Shown in pieces: positions 16,464 to 23,718 of a stretch of DNA of 23,860 bases. The stretch covers positions 1 through 23,860 of the forward strand of contig JAZRXL010000026.1 of assembly GCA_045600225.1 (NCBI GenBank), in the 5' to 3' direction. The notes under the pieces were generated by a model. It was not told the DNA's origin. It searched no databases and was given only the letters and a program-made list of their open reading frames with translations. Position numbers and translations under genes: made by a program. Source of the stretch: UBA1181 sp045600225 (GTDB lineage Bacteria > Bacteroidota > Bacteroidia > Bacteroidales > Paludibacteraceae). How positions within the stretch are numbered: the stretch's first letter is position 1; each line of letters opens with the position of its first letter.

Positions 16464-18251
16464 ATGATCAATAAAGCGACTATTACAAACATATTTGAAA
16501 GTCCCAAATGGCCTTGGGTAGAAAGAGGATGCTTTTTCCTTTTATCTGTAATTCTGTTAGGTGTTCTCTACAATGATTTTTTATACCAGATCTTTTGGAG
16601 AAACTACTTTCTCTCTAATGATGTATTTACAGTAGAAACATTAAATCAACCCGCAGGATTACTCCATTATTGTGGACGTTTCCTTAACCAGTTCCTTTTC
16701 TACCCCACACCTGCAGCATTCGCCATATCTGTCTTATTGACTTTGTTACAATGGTGCATCTCTCTACTTTTCGACAAGGAGCATAAAGCATCATTCGTCA
16801 CTTTCATTCCCTCTCTTCTACTACTTTTATCTCTCGTAACGATTCGATACAATATCTACTTCAATATTGAAATCGGATTCTTTTTTGCATCCGTTCTAGG
16901 ATCGTTCATCACAATAGGCGTATACGCACTAAGCAGATATTTAAGCAAAAGCACGTGGAAACTCATCGCGGCATCACTTTTTGCCATTATCTGCCACTCA
17001 GCCTTTGGCATATACTCAGTACTACCTCTAATGATGATTGCCTCAGAGGAATGGAGAGACGGAAATAAAAAAGCACTTCCGTTGGCAATTCTTCTATTCT
17101 TTACTATACCAGTCATCACAGCTAAAGTGATTTTTTACGAGACCTATACACACGCACTTCTATCTCCTATTTTAGACCCATTCTTTAAAATCTCTTCGTG
17201 GAGTGGCATAGGCATCATCATTACATTCACACTTCTCCCGCTTCTACCAGAAAAGAAGAAGTTCAACCTTGCAAAGGTATCAAGCGCAGTAATTGTTGCG
17301 GCAATGATTGGATTTATAGGGAACTGTTTCACTGACAAAAACACCAATTTCCGTTCCGAGATGAAGATGAGCCGTATGTGCGACCAGGAAGATTGGAATG
17401 GCATACTTGAGGCTATGCCTAAACAAGTGACTCACATACAAAACGCATACAGAGTGATTGCACTAAACCACGCAAATCGCATCAATACCGAACTTTTCAG
17501 CATAAAGATGCCGTTTATTGAAAACGAGAGTCCTATTGCTTACGATATGCTGGTGTACTACCCAGACGTATTCTTTCACTCTTCGCTTCTATCATTGGCA
17601 AGACACCTGAACATGGAGAAGTGGGTTACTGTTGGAGAATGCAACAAAGGGTTAGACTACTTCATCATTTTAGCACTAATGAAAGATGAAGATGACTTGG
17701 CCAAGCGATACATCGACCTGATGAAACAAACATTCCCTTTAAAAGAAAGAGCAAATAAATACGAGTCGTATTTAAGTAACAAAAATAGCTTTTACATGGA
17801 TCACCCTTTGTATTCGGATATTAAGCAACACGAATTCAAGGAGGATAGAAACATGTCTGGCCACGCCCATCTAACACAAAGCATTCTAAAATTCAAGGAT
17901 GTTTCCGTAAACAATATAGAAAGAAGGCTATTGGCTGAACTATACCAAAAGAACATCAATCAATTTGTTTCCGACATGTCTCGTGCAAAGGTTATTTACA
18001 AAAGTTTCCCTCGCTATTTCCAAGAAGCTTTCGTCATCAAAGCAGCTCAAACAAGAAACAACTCATTTTTACAAATTATTCCAATAGAAAAGAGTGTCAT
18101 AGAGACCGTGCAAAACTTCTCAACCGACATGATGAGATATGGAAATAATATGGAGAAAGCGGCAGAAGAATTATTTCCAAAATATGGTAATACATACACC
18201 TATTACTACACATTCAACAAAGACAATTTCAACGAGTCATTGGTTAAATAA
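16464..18251 (+). CDS. Polytopic membrane protein with helical C-terminal domain, copy B
   Basis: 595-residue paralogue of the product at 13123. About eight to ten membrane segments are followed by a soluble helical domain from about residue 290. Shared landmarks are YNDFLYQIFWRNYFLSND near the N-terminus, TNFRSEMKMSRMCD after the last membrane segment, AYRVIALNHANRIN, KRYIDLMKQT and a C-terminal KYGNTYT. The N-terminus is about 15 residues longer than copy A. It lies 4 nt after lipoprotein A and 12 nt before lipoprotein B. No enzymatic motif is seen. It is presumably the inner-membrane half of the module; the function is unknown. Confidence 0.75.
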   Translation: MINKATITNIFESPKWPWVERGCFFLLSVILLGVLYNDFLYQIFWRNYFLSNDVFTVETLNQPAGLLHYCGRFLNQFLFYPTPAAFAISVLLTLLQWCISLLFDKEHKASFVTFIPSLLLLLSLVTIRYNIYFNIEIGFFFASVLGSFITIGVYALSRYLSKSTWKLIAASLFAIICHSAFGIYSVLPLMMIASEEWRDGNKKALPLAILLFFTIPVITAKVIFYETYTHALLSPILDPFFKISSWSGIGIIITFTLLPLLPEKKKFNLAKVSSAVIVAAMIGFIGNCFTDKNTNFRSEMKMSRMCDQEDWNGILEAMPKQVTHIQNAYRVIALNHANRINTELFSIKMPFIENESPIAYDMLVYYPDVFFHSSLLSLARHLNMEKWVTVGECNKGLDYFIILALMKDEDDLAKRYIDLMKQTFPLKERANKYESYLSNKNSFYMDHPLYSDIKQHEFKEDRNMSGHAHLTQSILKFKDVSVNNIERRLLAELYQKNINQFVSDMSRAKVIYKSFPRYFQEAFVIKAAQTRNNSFLQIIPIEKSVIETVQNFSTDMMRYGNNMEKAAEELFPKYGNTYTYYYTFNKDNFNESLVK

Positions 18252-18263
18252 TTACATTTCGAA

Positions 18264-19805
18264 ATGAGAAGATTACATACCATAATAGCACTGATTGTTA
18301 CCCTACAATTGATCGGATGTTCCAATCATGAGCCAAAAGATTATAGAGAGTCGACAGATGCTCTAAACATATACCCAGATTATCAAAACACGACAATCCC
18401 TGTCAACATCGCACCTCTGAATTTTGAGGTGCAGAACCAATGCGAGAAAGTCTTTGCCAAACTTTCAGCAAACAATGGAGATGAACTTATTGCAAGTACA
18501 TCCCAAAGAACCATACAATTTCCCTTTACAAAATGGAAGGAGATGTTACAAAAACACAGTAACGAAACTCTGTCTGTTGATGTCTATTGCAACAACAACG
18601 GAGAATGGTCTCACTACACGCCTTTTTTCATTCGGGTAGTATCTGATTCCATCGACAAGTATGTAACCTTCCGATTGATTGAACCCTCTTACGAAAGTAC
18701 GGGTAAAATCGGTTTGTTTGAATATGATTTAGAAACCTCTAAAATGAGAGATTTTGTCAATAACACGCTATTCAAGCACAATCCCTCTCATAATGGACAA
18801 ATCTGCATAAACTGCCACACAAAGCAGCAAAACCATCCCCAAAATAGTTGCTTCTACTATAGAACAAAAGGAGGAGGCCTTTTCATTACATACAAAGGAG
18901 AGACAAAAAAGGTGGATACTAAAGTTGGAGATATGCAAGCTCCATCCGTCTACCAAAAATGGCATCCAGAACTGCCTTTTATAATTTTCTCCAACAATAG
19001 TGTGAGACAATGCTTTCCTTCGAACAATCCCAACCATATAGAGGCGTTCGACATGCGTTCAGACATATTATTATATGACCTTGAGAAAGAAGAAATCTCT
19101 TACGTTCTAAAAGACAAAACAAAAAGCGAGACCTACCCTGTCTGGTCTGCCGACGGAAAATACATTTACTATTGTTCCACAGACTCGTTGCTGTTGGGTA
19201 ATTCGAATCGTCTTAAACTGCAGAAATACAATCTAATGCGACTAACCTTTAACTCAGAGGACAAGACATGGAGCGACACGACTCTAATTTACAATGCAGT
19301 AGAGAAAGGAAAAAGCGTGTCGAAACCTCGCGTATCTCCCGACAACCGCTACATCCTGATGACTCAATCAGAATACGGATCATACCACTACACCCATCAA
19401 GATGCAGACCTATACCTATTGGACTTGACAACAAACAAATGCACCCCGTTAGATAGTATAAATTCACCACAAGCAGAAGGATATGCCACCTGGTCATCAA
19501 ACAGTAGATGGATAATGGTTGGATCGAGAAAAGAAGACGGATCCTATGTAAGATTATACTTCTCATACTTGGATGAAAATGGAGTTGCTCACAAACCATT
19601 CCAAATGCCTCATAAAGAGCCTTTATACGACAGGAATCTATTAAAGAACTATAACCATCCGGAATTTGGAACCGTGGCAGTAGATTTCAACTCATCGGAT
19701 GCTTACAAGATGGTGGAAGAACTAAAAGAGACAAAACCAACCTATGTGGGAACTATGGAGAATCACATAGATGGAACTTCTGGAGCATCCACTCTGAACC
19801 GATAA
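18264..19805 (+). CDS. Lipoprotein with TolB/PD40-like propeller and CXXCH motif, copy B
   Basis: 513-residue paralogue of the product at 14864. The signal peptide ends in the lipobox LIGC (Cys19). The N-terminal domain begins with DALNIYPDYQNTTIP, matching DTLNIYPEYKNILIP of copy A. The haem-type motif CINCH is at 181-185, inside the conserved INCHTKQQN. Propeller blades include YPVWSADGKYIYYCSTDS and KPRVSPDNRYILMTQSE; the end is TSGASTLNR. Conservation of CXXCH between diverged copies argues that the cysteines and histidine are functional. It is the last gene of the operon. No U-tract terminator follows directly; see the 19922-19969 inverted repeat. Confidence 0.8.
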   Translation: MRRLHTIIALIVTLQLIGCSNHEPKDYRESTDALNIYPDYQNTTIPVNIAPLNFEVQNQCEKVFAKLSANNGDELIASTSQRTIQFPFTKWKEMLQKHSNETLSVDVYCNNNGEWSHYTPFFIRVVSDSIDKYVTFRLIEPSYESTGKIGLFEYDLETSKMRDFVNNTLFKHNPSHNGQICINCHTKQQNHPQNSCFYYRTKGGGLFITYKGETKKVDTKVGDMQAPSVYQKWHPELPFIIFSNNSVRQCFPSNNPNHIEAFDMRSDILLYDLEKEEISYVLKDKTKSETYPVWSADGKYIYYCSTDSLLLGNSNRLKLQKYNLMRLTFNSEDKTWSDTTLIYNAVEKGKSVSKPRVSPDNRYILMTQSEYGSYHYTHQDADLYLLDLTTNKCTPLDSINSPQAEGYATWSSNSRWIMVGSRKEDGSYVRLYFSYLDENGVAHKPFQMPHKEPLYDRNLLKNYNHPEFGTVAVDFNSSDAYKMVEELKETKPTYVGTMENHIDGTSGASTLNR

Positions 19806-19921
19806 TCACACTTGAAAAAAAATTATGATAATTCGTGTTAGGTTACAATAACTTATGTTTATATCTATTTTACTTAATACATGAATTATCAGAAATTGTC
19901 ATAAATGATTTATTATGTAGA

Positions 19922-19969
19922 GTCGTATTCGATTCGCCCCTTATCAATTCATCCCTAATCGAATCCGAC
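19922..19969. repeat. Imperfect 13-bp inverted repeat upstream of the GH5 promoter
   Basis: GTCGTATTCGATT (19922-19934) and AATCGAATCCGAC (19957-19969) are reverse complements with one mismatch, separated by 22 nt. The right arm ends 27 bp before the -33 element of the GH5 promoter. No T-run follows on the plus strand. It could be a regulator-binding site, or a 3' hairpin of the upstream operon. Confidence 0.6.
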
Positions 19970-19996
19970 CCACAGAAGAAAAACAAAACAAAATAT

Positions 19997-20027
19997 TTTG
20001 TAAAAAAAAAAAAAGAATTTATCTTTG
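19997..20027 (+). promoter_or_regulatory. Promoter of the GH5 endoglucanase gene
   Basis: TTTG (19997-20000), a 19-nt A-rich spacer and TATCTTTG (20020-20027) match the Bacteroidota consensus as well as the operon promoter at 5696. A start near 20034 gives a leader of about 134 nt that ends AAAGATAAAGAAA before the ATG, without a Shine-Dalgarno site. Confidence 0.75.
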
Positions 20028-20167
20028 GGGCGCTTATAGCATACCTACGAATGAGGTGTTCTTTTGTAGATGAATGGTGGATATGGTGAGGATGAGTAGA
20101 AGTGTATAAGTGTTGAAGTAAAAAAAAGAAAATATCATAATTATTATTAACTAAAAAGATAAAGAAA

Positions 20168-22186
20168 ATGAAAAAACTTTTATCACTAGCAGCAGCTGCT
20201 GCAATGGCATTCTCTGTCAGTGCAGCCGGTTTCGCCGACAACAACTACATCCAACAGTGGGGTAGATTGAAGTTGAATGGAAACCAATTGAGTAGTGAAA
20301 GTGGTCAAGCCATTCAATTGAAGGGTTGGTCATCTTTCGGTAACTTCGACTCTAACTGTATGAGAAACGCAACTGATGTTAAACAATCCAAGACATGGGG
20401 TGCTAATATCGTGCGTATAGCATGTTATATTAACAACCAATGGGCAAAAACCACAGAATCTTGGGTTAAGTCTATGATTGATGAGACTGCAGCTAACGGA
20501 ATGTACATTCTAGTTGACTGGCACATCTTGAAGACAGACGATTGCTATAACTGTGGTGACCCTAACAACTTCTTGAACGAAGGTTCTTTCAATACTAGTG
20601 CCACAACATTCTTCAAAACTATTGCTTCATACGTAAAGGAGAAGGGCTACAAGCACGTAATTTATGAATTGTGTAACGAGCCTAACCAAGGTGTTTCTTG
20701 GGATAACATCAAATCTTATGCAAACAAGATGATTGACGTTATCTACAACGCAGAAGGAAACCCTTCTCAAGTTCCAGTTGTAGTTGTTGGTACTCCTGAA
20801 TGGGACCAAAGGGTTAACGATGCAGTAGGTTCGCCTATTAGCACAAACAAGGCACACGTAATGTATGCATTCCACTTATATGCTAACGAGGGATACCACC
20901 AAACTTTGTTCGAATCTCAATTCAAGCCAGCTATCAAGAAAGCTCCAGTATTCGTTTCTGAGTGGGGTCTAAGTACTGCTCAACCAGAAAAAGTTGCTAG
21001 CTACGATGACGTTAACGAGAATTTCGGAAGGACATTCTGGAATGCAATGGGAGGTCAACAAGGACAAATAATCAGCTGGTGTAACTGGTCATTCGGTAAC
21101 AAGAAAGAGGGTGCATCTTCATTTATGGGTAATTGTAACTACGACAACCTTTCAAAATCAGGAAATATCATCGTTGAAATGTTAGGAGGTAACCCTTCTG
21201 AGAAGGTTGAAGTAGGAGAGTGTTTTGCAGATCCATTCAACTTCAGCAAATCTTGTAACAAGACAGAGTTCAAAGTAACAGATTTCAACAATGGTCCTGA
21301 TGGTGTTGCATATCACGATGCAAACGACACAGACGATGAGGTAGAACCAGATCCAGACCACACTGCAGATAACAAGCAAGCGTTGAAAGAAAAAGGATGT
21401 CAAGCTGCTACAGCTGCTGGATATTCAGACTATAGAAGCAACCAATGTGTGGATATCACAGGATGTAATGGTGGTATCAACAGTGTTGGTGAAGGTTACA
21501 ACATCGGATGGATTTCATCAGGTGAGTGGTTGAGATATTGTATCAAGGTTACAGATCCAGGATACTATGCAATCGAAATGGTTGGAAACCCAACAACTGC
21601 TGGTAACGGATTGAACATTTCAGTAGTAGAGGCTGGTGAGGCTGTTATGGTTGACTTGGATAAGAGTACTGAGTCTACTCCAGAAATGGTAGATGCTCTT
21701 TACTTCGAAAATCTTCCTGACGATTGCTATGATCCAAATTTTGATGATGATGCAAACTGGATGCACTGGGGTTGGTTGAGAACTTCTGGATCATCTGGAA
21801 ATGGAACTGTAAACCATGGTATCGTAATGAAGAAAGCCGGAGAGTATACACTTGAAATTTCATTCCCTGAGGGATTCGGAGACATGAGTACACTTCGTTT
21901 CACTTACAAGAAACCTTACACAGGTGAGGCTTGGACTGTAGGAAACAAAGAAGAGCAGTCTTTGGGTTCAGCAATGAACGTAACTGTATATCCTAACCCT
22001 GCTAACGACGTAATCAAGGTTAACGCTGAGGTTTCTTTGGTAGAGGTTCTTGATTTGGCTGGTAAGGTTCTTGCTTCAAGCAACGATCAAGAGGTTAACA
22101 TCGAGGCTCTAGCTGCGGGTTCATACATTGTTAAGGCTTACACTAACGAGTTCGGTATCGTAACTAAACAAATCGTTAAGAAATAA
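20168..22186 (+). CDS. Secreted GH5 endo-beta-1,4-glucanase with CBM6-like module and T9SS sorting domain
   Basis: 672 residues: signal peptide (about 1-20); GH5 catalytic domain (about 25-345) closest to the GH5_2 endoglucanase pattern; CBM6-like beta-sandwich (about 366-590); and a type A T9SS C-terminal sorting domain (604-672, starting NVTVYPNPAND). Catalytic residues are the acid/base Glu171 in YELCNEPN and the nucleophile Glu265 in VFVSEWGLS. The CBM6 hallmarks are GVAYHDAN and GYNIGWISSGEWLRY. Between them lies an acidic, proline-containing insertion (about 387-420) not usual for the family. The protein should cross the outer membrane by T9SS and be surface-anchored or released, cutting cellulose or other beta-1,4-glucans. 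It has its own promoter and is followed by a terminator at 22205-22241. Codon use looks more strongly biased than in the operon, consistent with high expression. Confidence 0.93.
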   Translation: MKKLLSLAAAAAMAFSVSAAGFADNNYIQQWGRLKLNGNQLSSESGQAIQLKGWSSFGNFDSNCMRNATDVKQSKTWGANIVRIACYINNQWAKTTESWVKSMIDETAANGMYILVDWHILKTDDCYNCGDPNNFLNEGSFNTSATTFFKTIASYVKEKGYKHVIYELCNEPNQGVSWDNIKSYANKMIDVIYNAEGNPSQVPVVVVGTPEWDQRVNDAVGSPISTNKAHVMYAFHLYANEGYHQTLFESQFKPAIKKAPVFVSEWGLSTAQPEKVASYDDVNENFGRTFWNAMGGQQGQIISWCNWSFGNKKEGASSFMGNCNYDNLSKSGNIIVEMLGGNPSEKVEVGECFADPFNFSKSCNKTEFKVTDFNNGPDGVAYHDANDTDDEVEPDPDHTADNKQALKEKGCQAATAAGYSDYRSNQCVDITGCNGGINSVGEGYNIGWISSGEWLRYCIKVTDPGYYAIEMVGNPTTAGNGLNISVVEAGEAVMVDLDKSTESTPEMVDALYFENLPDDCYDPNFDDDANWMHWGWLRTSGSSGNGTVNHGIVMKKAGEYTLEISFPEGFGDMSTLRFTYKKPYTGEAWTVGNKEEQSLGSAMNVTVYPNPANDVIKVNAEVSLVEVLDLAGKVLASSNDQEVNIEALAAGSYIVKAYTNEFGIVTKQIVKK

Positions 22187-22204
22187 TAACCAATCGTAAA
22201 GGGT

Positions 22205-22241
22205 GGGATGGTTTCTATGAGGATGCCATCCCCTCTTTTTA
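22205..22241 (+). terminator. Terminator hairpin between GH5 and the next secreted protein
   Basis: GGGATGG (22205-22211) pairs with CCATCCC (22226-22232) around a 14-nt loop and is followed by CTCTTTTTAT. It ends only 15 nt before the next start codon, so that gene either depends on read-through or uses a promoter that I cannot see. Confidence 0.75.
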
Positions 22242-22256
22242 TAAAAAACAAAAGAT

Positions 22257-23654
22257 ATGAAGAAAATAAATTTACTTACTTTAGGTGTTCTATCATCTGT
22301 TGCTTCTATCCAAGCAGGTATCTTCGATAGCGAGTACAGCGTGATTAAAGATGGAAAGTTAGCCGAAGGCGTTACTGTTGTAGAATACGACCCTAGTATT
22401 ATTATCGACCCTAATACAATCACAGAGGGTGTTGCAGCACCAGATGGTTCTATCGCAGCACAATACAACCAAGTCACTCAAGACGGCAAAAACCTTCCTG
22501 ATGTTAAGTTGGCATTTGCCAATCCAGTAGACTTGTCAAAAAACTACATCTTGTATATTGAATACATGATTCCAGGTTCTCACGCAGAAGATCTAATTTG
22601 CGCTGCAAACAAGCCTTTGTTCATGTTCGGATTTGCAGCTGATGCAGAGACTTTGGATGCAAAAGGTATAAACGATATTAATGGCGCAGCTTATATCGAT
22701 GCAAAATATGGAGTAACAGACCAATGGGTTAAGGCTTACAAATATGTATTTGTAAACCCAAGCGTTACTTCTCTTGCAGGAATGATTCTTAGCTACTCGC
22801 GCGAGTATACAAACGGAGACTTGACAGAGTTCCCTCTAATCAAGAATTTGTCTTTCATCCAATCAGAAAACGGTGTAAAACCTTTCTATGCTGAGAATTT
22901 CAGACTATCGGGAGACACATGGACAGAGGAACCTTCCATTTCAAGTAGCAGAAAGTTTAAAGCAACAGATATCGCTGGAGGAATTAAGCCAGAACCTGAA
23001 CTTGAAGATGACTTTAACAAGGTTGGTTTGTTCTTGTTTAGAGCATACGAGGCTGGTTCTACAATGAACCAAGATGGTTCTGGATACATCGATGGAGAGC
23101 ACTTCCACGCAATGGAGGTAAAATCAGCATACACAGGAAACTTGTTGATCAAAGACATTCCATTGCCAGCAGGCATCCAAGAGATTCACTCAGAAATGTT
23201 GATTAAGATGAACCCAAAAGATGGAGACCTAGAGTCTGCTATGGTAGCTCCACTTCCTATCAAGTTCGCATTCAACACAGGAGAAGAGGTTGCTATGACA
23301 GAGAACGTTTTGGATGGTATGTGGAAAAAGGAGACTGCAACTATCGCAGTTCCTGCAGGTGCAACTTCAGTTACATTGAAATTTGGTGCAATTGCAGACG
23401 CCAGCTACTTGGTTGATGATATCATCCTTAGCTCAGCAGAGTTCAACAATGTTGAAGAGTTCATGGCTGAGAACAACGCATTCGAAGTTAACGCTTATGT
23501 AGATGCAAACGGAAACATCGTTGTTTTGAACGGCGAGTTGGAGGCTGTATACAACATGAATGGTGTTGTTGCTTCTGAGAACGATAAGGTAGTTGTTATC
23601 CTTGTTAAGAATGCAGAAGGACAAAAAGCTTCTAAGTTGATGATCAGAAAGTAA
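22257..23654 (+). CDS. Secreted protein of unknown function with T9SS-like C-terminal domain
   Basis: 465 residues. The signal peptide is about 1-20 (cut near IQA/GIF). Two beta-rich regions follow (about 21-225 and 245-400) that look like carbohydrate-binding-type sandwiches. The second ends VTLKFGAIADASYLVDDIIL, a pattern common in CBM-like jelly rolls. The last 60 residues (AYVDANGNIVVLNGELEAVY to KASKLMIRK) resemble a type A T9SS sorting domain with the AVYNMNGVVAS core. I see no glycosidase catalytic motif. It lies 70 nt after the GH5 gene, with a terminator hairpin between them, and shares its strong codon bias. It could be a surface glucan-binding or structural partner of the GH5 enzyme; that is inference. 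A strong terminator follows. Confidence 0.75.
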   Translation: MKKINLLTLGVLSSVASIQAGIFDSEYSVIKDGKLAEGVTVVEYDPSIIIDPNTITEGVAAPDGSIAAQYNQVTQDGKNLPDVKLAFANPVDLSKNYILYIEYMIPGSHAEDLICAANKPLFMFGFAADAETLDAKGINDINGAAYIDAKYGVTDQWVKAYKYVFVNPSVTSLAGMILSYSREYTNGDLTEFPLIKNLSFIQSENGVKPFYAENFRLSGDTWTEEPSISSSRKFKATDIAGGIKPEPELEDDFNKVGLFLFRAYEAGSTMNQDGSGYIDGEHFHAMEVKSAYTGNLLIKDIPLPAGIQEIHSEMLIKMNPKDGDLESAMVAPLPIKFAFNTGEEVAMTENVLDGMWKKETATIAVPAGATSVTLKFGAIADASYLVDDIILSSAEFNNVEEFMAENNAFEVNAYVDANGNIVVLNGELEAVYNMNGVVASENDKVVVILVKNAEGQKASKLMIRK

Positions 23655-23675
23655 TTTTCTAATCACATAAAACAG

Positions 23676-23711
23676 GAGGGCTGATTCTTTCGAATCAGCC
23701 CTCTTTGTTTT
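23676..23711 (+). terminator. Strong intrinsic terminator
   Basis: GAGGGCTGATTC (23676-23687) pairs perfectly over 12 bp with GAATCAGCCCTC (23692-23703) around a TTTC loop, followed by TTTGTTTTT. It lies 21 nt after the stop of the secreted protein and just before the right terminal repeat. Confidence 0.95.
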
Positions 23712-23718
23712 TGGGTAA

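Larger units (their letters stand above)
5833..19805 (+). other. 11-gene operon: polyene-like acyl biosynthesis, export and duplicated haem-propeller module
   Basis: Eleven plus-strand genes follow one another with gaps of 1-25 nt (11, 6, 2, 25, 15, 2, 11, 1, 4 and 12 nt in order) and no internal terminator hairpin that I can find. One good promoter lies at 5696-5726. The order is ketosynthase, ACP, ApeP-like dehydratase, thioesterase, FabZ-like dehydratase, MMPL exporter fused to a methyltransferase remnant, CrtI-like oxidoreductase, then twice (membrane protein, CXXCH propeller lipoprotein). The first seven resemble aryl polyene/flexirubin/dialkylresorcinol clusters of Bacteroidota. The last four are not part of the canonical set as I know it. 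Confidence 0.8.
13123..19805 (+). repeat. Tandem duplication of a two-gene module (membrane protein + CXXCH propeller lipoprotein)
   Basis: Unit A (13123-16459) and unit B (16464-19805) have the same gene order, almost the same lengths and clearly homologous proteins, but are well diverged at both DNA and protein level. They are separated by 4 nt. The duplication is therefore old and both copies have remained open, suggesting each is under selection. Confidence 0.9.
19806..20167. other. 362-bp intergenic region between the operon and the GH5 gene
   Basis: From left to right it holds a short palindrome AATTAT-G-ATAATT (19821-19833), a 48-bp imperfect inverted repeat (19922-19969), a consensus promoter (19997-20027) and a leader of about 134 nt. 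The leader is purine- and G-rich around 20060-20110, then A-rich up to the start codon. An 84-codon open frame (19835-20089) crosses both the inverted repeat and the promoter; it has poor composition and is not called. Confidence 0.7.

Noticed and set aside
19835..20089. 84-codon plus-strand open frame before the GH5 gene
   Set aside because: It spans the 48-bp inverted repeat and the consensus promoter, and has low-complexity Lys runs and no recognisable domain.
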